This document shows positions 44,294 through 50,835 of a stretch of 64,000 nucleotides of DNA, in pieces. This DNA comes from Rossellomorea arthrocnemi (lineage in GTDB: Bacteria > Bacillota > Bacilli > Bacillales > Bacillaceae_B). The notes below the pieces were generated by a model. It was given only the letters and a program-made list of their open reading frames with translations. It was not told the origin of the DNA and did not search any database. How positions within the stretch are numbered: position 1 is the stretch's first letter; each line of letters begins with the position of its first letter. Made by a program: the position numbers and the translations under genes. Location: assembly GCF_904424705.1 (NCBI RefSeq), contig NZ_CAJGBF010000005.1, forward strand, positions 1-64,000, given 5' to 3'.

Positions 44294-45507
44294 TTCACAC
44301 CTCCGTGCACTTGACATGTACAAGCCGTTTCGATCCCTCGGTTACGATATAGTAGCTTAATCAGGTCTAATGCTACCGTTTCATCTTCCATTTCTCCGGC
44401 TACGTCTTTTAAAGAAAATTTCGAAGATCCCTGAATAAAGTGCACAGCTTTCTCTATTGACGGATGGTAATTCAACCTGCACTTCTTGCCCCGTAGATAT
44501 AGGTACAGTTCACTTCCCCTTCTCTTCATTGGGATTTCGATATTCTTCTTTACTCTAAAACAGGCCTTTTCAAAGTTGACGGGAGCCTCATGCTTTTCCC
44601 CGGTTGGGTTCCCAATAAAACCACCATTACTCTGGAGTAAAGATCTCTGGTCAAGTACTCCTTGGAGGATCAATTCGCCGAGATCTTTTTCATTACTATT
44701 TAACTCTTTCTCTAAAATGGAACCGTATTGGACTTCAATTGACTCTTTCTCTGACCAGAATAGGGATAAGTTATCCGCTGGCTGATAATCTAAATGCGCG
44801 ATCCCCGAACGGATTAATGAGGAAACGTTACTTGGAAATAAAGCAGTACCCAATGTTATTGAAAAGTCAGGAGTATACAGTAAATGATACATTCGACTAG
44901 GAATAAAGATCATATCACCAGGTTCGAGCACAATATGAACAGCAGATTTTTTCCATTCGTCATTGGATTCCAATAGGTCTGTTCTTCCTGTTATCGTCGG
45001 TTCAGGTTCTGTTTCCCAGTACCAGACATCTTTAGTAGAAGGACCACAATGAATCAAGAAAATTGGCTCATTATCCGGGTGAATTCCAAATGGTGTATAC
45101 CCATAGTTCCCAAATATAGCATAAGAGTCTGCCCCCATCTTTAAATCCTTCTCACCCAAGTTGGCTAGTACAGTAGAAGTAAGAATCTCATGTATTTTTT
45201 CACTATAATCCGTTATTCTGTCAAATAATACACAGAACTCGTCACCACCGAGCCATTGAGAAAACCATTTTTCCAATGAAGCATGGTGATCGACCGGAAA
45301 ATCTTTTATTGTATTTCTTAACCACGGTTTGACTGCGTCCTTCACATTAATATTCATTTGGGGAATTCTTTCACTACCTTGCACTTCTCGGACAAAATCG
45401 GTGTAAATCTTTCCCCAGTCCACCTTCTTAATGAATGATCTCCAAACGACCGGGCGAGTAAATTGGTTTGTCTCTTTACCCAAATGATGTAAAGTCTTTG
45501 TACTCAT
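44290..45507 (-). CDS. Cupin/JmjC-like oxygenase paralogue with C-terminal helical domain (copy 3)
   Basis: 405 residues, ATG at 45507 with GAGGAGGAAAA upstream and 4-bp overlap with the preceding gene. The iron facial triad is complete: His143 and Asp145 in YGYTPFGIHPDNEP, and His208 in GDMIFIPSRMYHLLYTPDFSITLG. DVWYWETEPE follows the first ligands, as in the two paralogues. The last 110 residues (ELYLYLRGKKCRLNYHP, KFSLKDVAGEMEDETVALDLIKLLYRNRGIE) look like a small beta sheet plus winged helix, as in bacterial YcfD/ROX oxygenases or RiPP recognition elements. It ends in a short Cys/His-rich tail (ACTCQVHGGVK) that might bind metal. Predicted role: hydroxylation of the precursor peptide. Confidence 0.78.
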   Translation of the reverse strand: MSTKTLHHLGKETNQFTRPVVWRSFIKKVDWGKIYTDFVREVQGSERIPQMNINVKDAVKPWLRNTIKDFPVDHHASLEKWFSQWLGGDEFCVLFDRITDYSEKIHEILTSTVLANLGEKDLKMGADSYAIFGNYGYTPFGIHPDNEPIFLIHCGPSTKDVWYWETEPEPTITGRTDLLESNDEWKKSAVHIVLEPGDMIFIPSRMYHLLYTPDFSITLGTALFPSNVSSLIRSGIAHLDYQPADNLSLFWSEKESIEVQYGSILEKELNSNEKDLGELILQGVLDQRSLLQSNGGFIGNPTGEKHEAPVNFEKACFRVKKNIEIPMKRRGSELYLYLRGKKCRLNYHPSIEKAVHFIQGSSKFSLKDVAGEMEDETVALDLIKLLYRNRGIETACTCQVHGGVK

Positions 45508-46757
45508 TTTTCCTCCTCCTTTACAATTAACCCTTTATATTGAATGGCACAATTCACCAGGAATTCTGCCACTTCTGAAGAGATAATGTTTGTCATTTCT
45601 GCGATAAGATTCGAGTATGTTATTTCAGTTTTACTATCGATGATCTTCATGCACTCCGCAATGCCTGGCACATTTTTAAGTTGAAGCAGCCTTCCACGGA
45701 TAAATAACGTAATCTTCTCGTCTTCTATTATATGGAGGATAGGAAAACATGCAGGTTTAACCAATGTTGCTTCACGTAAACCTTCTATCGTTTCACGTTC
45801 TCTCATAATCGGTTTGTGAATGGCGTAACCATTACTCTTAAGGAGAAGATGGTAGAAATATGAACCTTGCTTGATCCCTTTTTCAAGATCATGTCGATAG
45901 GAGTGAGTGATGGAGTCAATTTGCTCATAGATACTATTTTCTAACTTGTCTTCTTTCACAAAGTAATGAGGCTGATTTCCATTAAGCTTTGTGAGCATCT
46001 TGATTCCTTCTTCCCCTACTGTCCCTGCGGAGGAGGGGTAGAGTATGAAACCCAGAAACGAAGAAAAGCCTACGTTCTTGAATACATGAAAGTCACCCTT
46101 AGGAATAAACAAACAATCTCCGGGCTTCAACACATAATGTGTAGCATATTGTACAAGGTTCTCCGGATCGAATCGGCGGTCGGAACTTCCCGTTAACTTC
46201 AAATATTCTTCTCTCTTCCAAATCCAGACGTGCTTTTCATCCGGTCCCAAATGAAAGATCAAAGAATGGTCTGGATCTTCGTGGATACCAAATGGTGTAT
46301 ATCCGGCGTTGGCGGTAAATGCATACGCATCTATACCTGCCATCGGCACTCCTACATGTTCAATAATTGGGCTGATCACTTCAGACGTCATTTTGGTATG
46401 CAGCCAGTCATTCCACTTCATAACTCCATTAAAGGTGAAACAATATTCCTCATATCCAATCGTTTCTTGTATCCATTCATCCAAATTCTGTTCAACATGA
46501 AACGGAGTATTCCAGAGCTTCTCCAACAGATCATATCGCTGGCCATTATCGATAAACATCCTGAAGTTTGCTTTCTCTTTATTACCTTTTACTTTCCCGA
46601 TTGCATGCTTCAATTGTGTGGTTACTTGCTCAGGATCGAGTAGCATATCAGGGATTAATGCATAGTCTTTCAGATCATTCGTTTCTTGAAGCAGCCTGGT
46701 TATCCAATTTTCCGCTAGGAGCGGATTCATGTTAGTTGGTTTGGTCATTACATTCAT
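45504..46757 (-). CDS. Cupin/JmjC-like oxygenase paralogue with C-terminal helical domain (copy 2)
   Basis: 417 residues from the ATG at 46757 (AGAGGTGACGAAA upstream), overlapping the ureohydrolase gene; a GTG at 46766 is an alternative. Iron ligands: His159 and Asp161 in AGYTPFGIHEDPDHS, His224 in GDCLFIPKGDFHVFKNVGFSSFLG. The YTPFGIH-x-D block and the following GPDEKHVWIWKREEY are shared with copies 1 and 3. The C-terminal about 110 residues (EKITLFIRGRLLQLKNVPGIAECMKIID...EVAELFLVN-like helices) form the same probable winged helix. No 2-oxoglutarate-binding residue can be named safely. Inferred role: a 2-oxoglutarate-dependent peptide hydroxylase; this copy may be catalytic or may form heteromers with the others. 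Confidence 0.78.
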   Translation of the reverse strand: MNVMTKPTNMNPLLAENWITRLLQETNDLKDYALIPDMLLDPEQVTTQLKHAIGKVKGNKEKANFRMFIDNGQRYDLLEKLWNTPFHVEQNLDEWIQETIGYEEYCFTFNGVMKWNDWLHTKMTSEVISPIIEHVGVPMAGIDAYAFTANAGYTPFGIHEDPDHSLIFHLGPDEKHVWIWKREEYLKLTGSSDRRFDPENLVQYATHYVLKPGDCLFIPKGDFHVFKNVGFSSFLGFILYPSSAGTVGEEGIKMLTKLNGNQPHYFVKEDKLENSIYEQIDSITHSYRHDLEKGIKQGSYFYHLLLKSNGYAIHKPIMRERETIEGLREATLVKPACFPILHIIEDEKITLFIRGRLLQLKNVPGIAECMKIIDSKTEITYSNLIAEMTNIISSEVAEFLVNCAIQYKGLIVKEEEK

Positions 46758-47970
46758 TTTCGTCACCTCTATACGTTTGATTATGTTGATTTAATACGAG
46801 CTGTGTCGCTAAGTTGGCTACTGATAACGCTGCCAAGTTAGGTTTCCTCTCGCCTGCACATACTTCCACGAAATCTGCTCCTACGACATTGAAATGGGTA
46901 CTCACGTATTCAATGAGATAAGACGCCTGATGATAAGTGATACCCCCGATCACCGGCCACGACACCTCTGGAGCAATGGAAGGATCCAGTACATCTACAT
47001 CAAATGAAAGATAGACAGGAGTGTTTTGATCAATGGTGGAGAAGATGGTTGTGACATCCGCCATCGTATGGATATCGTTCGACGAATACACAAGAACATT
47101 ATCCGGGGAGTCAACAATATTCGAAGACTTTCTTTCAAACTGACGAATACCCACTTGGATCAACTTGTAGAAGTTATTCTCTTTCATCAGTTCACTAAAC
47201 ACATTTCCGATTGTAAGACCGTTTGTATTTCTTAATTGGCTTTCGTATCTGTCTGTATGGGCATCAAAGTGGATAATCGTCAAGTTCTCATGCTTTTCCA
47301 AGAGGGATGACACGACGGGATAAGTTACAGTATGATCCCCTCCCAGGACAATCGGTTTCAACTGATGATCTGACATTTTATCCACAAGATACTTCACTTT
47401 TTTATTTACATCTTCAATGGTCTCAACACGGGCATCATAACTTACGTCTCCCGCATCATAAGGGAAGACATTTCCGGCTTTGAAGATTCTTGAATGATTC
47501 ATATCCAATAAATACTCTTCCTCAGAAGATGGCTGATCAAAGAGTTTGATATTAGACCTGATTAATGACGTTCCATTAACTGGACTCATATTCCCCTTAT
47601 GCTCATAAGATACAGGAATGCCCAAGAAACAGAATTGCTGATTGAATTCCTTGTTCTCGAGTTGGTTGAGGTCCACTTTCTTGCCGATGATGTCCTTGGA
47701 GTGTGTAACAAGTCCATTCTTATAGAGGGAATGAGCTTCCTCGGGGATGATAATGGATTCTTTCAGCAAAAACTGTAACACCTTACCAGTCAATCCCCTT
47801 TTCTCTAACCTTTCGAGACTGTTTGGTTCTTCCACGATCTCGATCACTTTGCTGAAGTGAAGATTCGTTTGAAGCTTCTTTTTCTGAAAAGGAAGAATGA
47901 TGTTCAGAAACTGATCATTTGGTTCAACAGAAACCGTAGGATTAAGAATAAACGTTTTAGACATACTCAT
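46732..47970 (-). CDS. Ureohydrolase (arginase fold) with extra N-terminal domain, candidate peptide arginase
   Basis: 412 residues. The C-terminal about 300 residues are a complete arginase/agmatinase-type enzyme. The manganese ligands are His213 (VLGGDHTVTYP), Asp236, His238 and Asp240 (HFDAHTDRYE), and Asp324 and Asp326 (YLSFDVDVLDPS). The substrate-side PEVSWPVIGGITYHQA is also present. The first about 110 residues are not part of that fold. They contain beta strands and a helical segment (LERLEKRGLTGKVLQFLLKES) that could be a RiPP leader-binding winged helix. Free-arginine arginases are about 300 residues long and lack this. Peptide arginases such as OspR turn Arg in RiPP precursors into ornithine; the precursors here each end with AARPVTHVGH. 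The start overlaps the upstream oxygenase by 14 bp. Confidence 0.85.
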   Translation of the reverse strand: MSMSKTFILNPTVSVEPNDQFLNIILPFQKKKLQTNLHFSKVIEIVEEPNSLERLEKRGLTGKVLQFLLKESIIIPEEAHSLYKNGLVTHSKDIIGKKVDLNQLENKEFNQQFCFLGIPVSYEHKGNMSPVNGTSLIRSNIKLFDQPSSEEEYLLDMNHSRIFKAGNVFPYDAGDVSYDARVETIEDVNKKVKYLVDKMSDHQLKPIVLGGDHTVTYPVVSSLLEKHENLTIIHFDAHTDRYESQLRNTNGLTIGNVFSELMKENNFYKLIQVGIRQFERKSSNIVDSPDNVLVYSSNDIHTMADVTTIFSTIDQNTPVYLSFDVDVLDPSIAPEVSWPVIGGITYHQASYLIEYVSTHFNVVGADFVEVCAGERKPNLAALSVANLATQLVLNQHNQTYRGDENECNDQTN

Positions 47971-49204
47971 TCATCTTCACCCCAAGCACTCCACATTTAT
48001 ATAAGGTTTTGCATAGTAAATAGATTGAATCTTCATTAATGTCATTTAGAAAGGTCTCAATTAACTCCATGACGCTTAATGAGCATTCCCCATTGAATTT
48101 CTCTATAATATTCAGGATGGCACCGTGCTTTACAAGACTTATCATATGTCCCCCAGCAAACACATCGACTTCTTGCTCTTTCTCCAACACAAACAGCTTG
48201 AAAGGTGTATGTAATGATATTGAGCTTTCCCTCCAAACAGATAACTCAGGAAATGCCTTATCCGTTGCGCCAGCAGAAATTCTAAATCCCAGATTACTCC
48301 TGATTCGAAGAGCATACTGCACTAAAGCCAATTCAGCAGGGTGATTGAATGATCCTATTTCCGTTAAAGGGATGATCCCGTTCTTATGATTCCTTACAAC
48401 TTCAGTTGTTTGTTTCATGATGGATTTGACATCGATCGATTCAGAAGCATCTTCAAATGGAATTTGTGCCAACTCAACTGCCCGTTTCAGTAATTCATGT
48501 TCATCCAGGCGAATCATGGCAACCGCCAACGAAATACTGAAATCTGTATTCTCGCCTACGTGAAAGTATTTACTGGCGGGAAGAAAGAACCAATTGTCTT
48601 TCTTTATGATGTTTTTCTGGGAATGATTGAAGATTCGTGGGGAAGGGTTAATGAATGGTTCATATGAACCTCTGGCCTTCTTATAGGTTTCCGGCTCCCA
48701 CAAATACATATATCTTTCGTTAGGACCGAGGTTTAGATGAAGAGCCTCTGAAATGTCATCAATGTGTATTCCAAATGGTGTATACGTTGTGTTTCCAATA
48801 AAGTAGGTAACCTCGAGATGTAAAAGCTCATCATTCAGTTGCCCATCGGCGTCTTCGAACAAATGTCCGCACCATTTGACGATGGGGCTATACCATTTCT
48901 CCACCCGGTTCATCACCACTAGAAAATCCTGACCCTTAAATGTGGTCCTTCCCCATTCCTCTATTTCATCAAACGAATGAGGAGGATTTAGAAGAATATC
49001 TTCTTCTAAATCCTCACGTGATTCACCATTTACATAAATACGTAAACTATTCCGATAAGAATCATCAGTACCTCTAGATTCGGCCATTGATAATAATGTT
49101 CGAAAAGGCGCGTCATAGACGTCTGCGATGTCCAATTGATTCTTTAATGATGCCGGTTCTATAAAGTCGTTTGTAGATGCTTGCAACTCTTGATAAAAAT
49201 TCAT
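47957..49204 (-). CDS. Cupin/JmjC-like oxygenase paralogue with C-terminal helical domain (copy 1)
   Basis: 415 residues, ATG at 49204 after AAGGAGGGGTAAGGA. It is the first enzyme gene behind the three precursor genes. Iron ligands: His147 and Asp149 in TTYTPFGIHIDDIS, His215 in NWFFLPASKYFHVGENTDFSISLA. GPNERYMYLWEPETY corresponds to the same block in copies 2 and 3. The C-terminal region (FKLFVLEKEQEVDVFAGGHMISLVKHGAILNIIEKF, then CSLSVMELIETFLNDINEDSIYLLCKTLYKCGVLG) strongly suggests a beta hairpin plus winged helix. In YcfD/ROX hydroxylases such a C-terminal winged helix accompanies the JmjC domain. Expected chemistry: hydroxylation of Arg or His, to be proven. Confidence 0.8.
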   Translation of the reverse strand: MNFYQELQASTNDFIEPASLKNQLDIADVYDAPFRTLLSMAESRGTDDSYRNSLRIYVNGESREDLEEDILLNPPHSFDEIEEWGRTTFKGQDFLVVMNRVEKWYSPIVKWCGHLFEDADGQLNDELLHLEVTYFIGNTTYTPFGIHIDDISEALHLNLGPNERYMYLWEPETYKKARGSYEPFINPSPRIFNHSQKNIIKKDNWFFLPASKYFHVGENTDFSISLAVAMIRLDEHELLKRAVELAQIPFEDASESIDVKSIMKQTTEVVRNHKNGIIPLTEIGSFNHPAELALVQYALRIRSNLGFRISAGATDKAFPELSVWRESSISLHTPFKLFVLEKEQEVDVFAGGHMISLVKHGAILNIIEKFNGECSLSVMELIETFLNDINEDSIYLLCKTLYKCGVLGVKMNEYV

Positions 49205-49224
49205 TCCTTACCCCTCCTTAACAT

Positions 49225-49248
49225 TTAAACCAAAGATCGAGGGCCACA
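49225..49248. repeat. Left half of a 24-bp perfect inverted repeat flanking the precursor array
   Basis: TTAAACCAAAGATCGAG followed by GGCCACA; its exact reverse complement lies at 49749-49772. The pair encloses the three precursor genes and ends 20 bp before the first oxygenase start. Confidence 0.95.
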
Positions 49249-49281
49249 TACCCCGTACCCAGGTGATGTATGTAGACGCTA

Positions 49282-49398
49282 TTAGTGACCTACATGTGTG
49301 ACCGGACGTGCTGCCAGTTCTTCGTCTCTTAATTCAGAGAAACGGATATCAAGGTCTTTCAATGATACTTTTTCTTCCGTCTTTTTCATTTCTGCCAT
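49282..49398 (-). CDS. RiPP precursor peptide, copy 3 of 3 in transcription order
   Basis: 38 codons from the ATG at 49398 (AAAGGAGGAAACCATC upstream) to TAA at 49282. The peptide starts MAEMKKTEEKV, has a charged helical middle (LKDLDIRFSELRDEE) and ends LAARPVTHVGH. It is identical in protein to the other two copies; DNA differs only at third codon positions. No signal peptide and no Cys or Ser in the last 15 residues, so it is not a lanthipeptide or sactipeptide. The charged first part would be the leader and the tail around Arg31-Pro-Val-Thr-His35-Val-Gly-His38 the core. Arg31, His35 and His38 are natural targets for the arginase-fold enzyme and the oxygenases encoded downstream. Confidence 0.85.
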   Translation of the reverse strand: MAEMKKTEEKVSLKDLDIRFSELRDEELAARPVTHVGH

Positions 49399-49434
49399 GA
49401 TGGTTTCCTCCTTTCCCTGTGGTTTACTTTGTCA

Positions 49435-49551
49435 TTAGTGACCTACATGTGTGACTGGACGTGCCGCCAGTTCTTCGTCTCTTAATTCAGAGAAACGGAT
49501 ATCCAGGTCTTTCAATGATACTTTTTCTTCCGTCTTTTTCATTTCTGCCAT
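49435..49551 (-). CDS. RiPP precursor peptide, copy 2 of 3
   Basis: 38 codons, ATG at 49551 with AAAGGAGGAAACCATC upstream. The protein is identical to copies 1 and 3. It is exactly 153 bp from the next copy on each side, with a 36-bp spacer that carries the ribosome binding site. Compared with copy 3 the changes are CTT to CTG, GCA to GCG and CCG to CCA, all silent. Repetition raises the dose of one peptide rather than giving a mixed library, unlike many multi-precursor RiPP clusters. Confidence 0.85.
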   Translation of the reverse strand: MAEMKKTEEKVSLKDLDIRFSELRDEELAARPVTHVGH

Positions 49552-49587
49552 GATGGTTTCCTCCTTTCCCAGTGGTTTACTTTGTCA

Positions 49588-49704
49588 TTAGTGACCTACA
49601 TGTGTGACTGGACGTGCTGCCAGTTCTTCGTCTCTTAATTCAGAGAAACGGATATCAAGGTCCTTCAATGATACTTTTTCTTCCGTCTTTTTCATTTCTG
49701 CCAT
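49588..49704 (-). CDS. RiPP precursor peptide, copy 1 of 3 in transcription order
   Basis: 38 codons, ATG at 49704 with AAGGGAGGTCATCCTC upstream, so its translation signal differs from the other two. The protein is identical to them. It starts 88 bp after the stop of the 180-residue unknown gene. Between them lies one half of the 24-bp inverted repeat (49749-49772). Being first, this copy keeps the original upstream sequence; the other two probably arose by tandem duplication of a 153-bp unit. Confidence 0.85.
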   Translation of the reverse strand: MAEMKKTEEKVSLKDLDIRFSELRDEELAARPVTHVGH

Positions 49705-49748
49705 GAGGATGACCTCCCTTCCATATCATGTTCGGTTCAGAGTTTAAT

Positions 49749-49772
49749 TGTGGCCCTCGATCTTTGGTTTAA
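49749..49772. repeat. Right half of the 24-bp perfect inverted repeat flanking the precursor array
   Basis: TGTGGCCCTCGATCTTTGG followed by TTTAA, exact reverse complement of 49225-49248. In the transcript both halves could pair and close a loop of about 500 nt containing all three precursor genes. Confidence 0.95.
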
Positions 49773-49792
49773 CTCATTTCTGGTTAGACGTA

Positions 49793-50335
49793 TTACAAAG
49801 CGCTTTTTCCTTTGATCCAATGAAGATAAGCTAATGGAAGTTTAGCGATACCTACCGGGCTTTCCGCTACGATATCTTCCAAATCACCGTGTAACTCCAG
49901 AATTCTTTTCATTTCATTTTTCACTCCTTCACTCTCTTTTATGTTCAGACCAAAGCTCACTGCAAGAGAAGACTTCGCTTGTTCCTTGAGAGTATTCCAT
50001 TCCTCCACTCCCAAAGACTCAATGGGGATCAACGTCTCATTTATGAAATCGAACCCATACACCCCAGGTCTTCCTACACCCTCCACTATGTTTCCTTTTA
50101 ATGAAATCACGGTAGGCTGTAGGTTATGCGAATCTACCTTTTCTACCACTTCATATACCATTTGAGCCAGTGTATTTAAATGGACGAGTGGGTTTTTTTC
50201 AAACTGAGTTCCCATTGATTCTTCCGTAAAACTAAATGTATCTTTAAAGATTTGAAAGTGTATGATTTCTTTCTGATCCAAGCTCCCACCAGTTTGCTGG
50301 AGAGGATCTGTCTCGTTTCCAACCTCAATCGTCAC
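49793..50335 (-). CDS. Unknown protein at the head of the RiPP operon
   Basis: 180 residues from a GTG at 50335, ten bases after AAAGGAGGT. It is acidic, soluble, with no signal or membrane segment. The N-terminal half looks beta-rich (EIIHFQIFKDTFSFTEESMG, TVISLKGNIVEGVGRPGVYGFDFINETLIPIESLG) and the C-terminal part helical (VEEWNTLKEQAKSSLAVSFGLNIKESEGVKNEMKRILELHG). I do not recognise a family. As first gene of the operon it could be a leader-binding chaperone, an immunity factor or a peptidase without an obvious motif; none of these is supported by a signature. Confidence 0.65.
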   Translation of the reverse strand: MTIEVGNETDPLQQTGGSLDQKEIIHFQIFKDTFSFTEESMGTQFEKNPLVHLNTLAQMVYEVVEKVDSHNLQPTVISLKGNIVEGVGRPGVYGFDFINETLIPIESLGVEEWNTLKEQAKSSLAVSFGLNIKESEGVKNEMKRILELHGDLEDIVAESPVGIAKLPLAYLHWIKGKSAL

Positions 50336-50381
50336 GTGTGTTGCTTACCTCCTTTCTTCATGCGTTTTTCTTTCTAAATTA

Positions 50382-50430
50382 ACTATAATGGATGAATATT
50401 GTTAACTAAAATAAGTAAAATAGTCGTTAA
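50382..50430 (-). promoter_or_regulatory. Candidate promoter and operator of the RiPP operon
   Basis: On the minus strand TATAGT (plus 50382-50387) stands 17 bp from a poor -35, TTTAGT (plus 50405-50410). The inverted repeat TTAAC-N19-GTTAA (402-406 and 426-430) overlaps the -35. A weak -35 with an upstream palindrome suits an activator-dependent promoter, possibly for the TPR regulator encoded at 50836-52125. This is inference from position and sequence only. Confidence 0.4.
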
Positions 50431-50502
50431 AATCCATTGGATAACTTAAAAATTATGCCCTGGAATTTTACTCAATAAATGAGGCAGGTATGCGTAAAGC
50501 AC

Positions 50503-50539
50503 AAAAAAACCTGCTATCACTTGGATAACAGGTTTTTTT
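50503..50539. terminator. Bidirectional terminator after the pro-peptide gene
   Basis: ACCTGcTATC (509-518) pairs with GATAaCAGGT (524-533), flanked by seven A and seven T. It separates the regulator/pheromone transcript from the RiPP operon. Confidence 0.88.
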
Positions 50540-50548
50540 CATTATTGT

Positions 50549-50713
50549 CTAGCTTGTATAAACTTGTGAAAACGGACCAGGTTGTGATTCATCATTAAGA
50601 AGAATGTGTTGCTCTGAGTTTCCTTGGTTCTTCACGCTCTCCTTGGTGTATGTAAATACTGAACCACTCAGGACGATTGATAATGACACTAAAAGCACTT
50701 TTATTTTTAACAT
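50549..50713 (-). CDS. Secreted signalling pro-peptide (Phr/NprX/PapR-like)
   Basis: 54 codons, ATG at 50713 with GAAGGGGAG upstream, stop at 50549. The N-terminus is a textbook export signal (MLKIKVLLVSLSIVLSGSVF). The short polar rest contains KESVKNQGNSEQH and ends SQPGPFSQVYTS. It lies 122 bp after the HTH-TPR regulator on the same strand and ends at a terminator, the standard arrangement of RRNPP receptor-pheromone pairs (PlcR-PapR, NprR-NprX, Rap-Phr). The mature signal is expected from the C-terminal end, perhaps the last 5-8 residues; the exact cut is a guess. It is too short for default gene finding. Confidence 0.82.
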   Translation of the reverse strand: MLKIKVLLVSLSIVLSGSVFTYTKESVKNQGNSEQHILLNDESQPGPFSQVYTS

Positions 50714-50835
50714 AGTAATTTCTCCCCTTCACATCTGATAATTCTATCGTACAGGAAGGAAATGGTTAAAAATAACTAGTAAAATATTCGTGCTTCAAGG
50801 TGTAATTACACCATCATTTAGCCCTATATATTTAC

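Noticed and set aside
46732..47970. Plain arginine catabolism gene (rocF-like) or agmatinase
   Set aside because: No rocD/rocE or speE neighbours; the enzyme carries an unusual N-terminal domain and is locked into an overlapping operon with oxygenases and peptides.
49282..49704. The short repeated frames being non-coding repeats such as a tandem regulatory RNA
   Set aside because: Each copy has a strong ribosome binding site, a full frame, identical protein and only silent changes, placed directly before modification enzymes.
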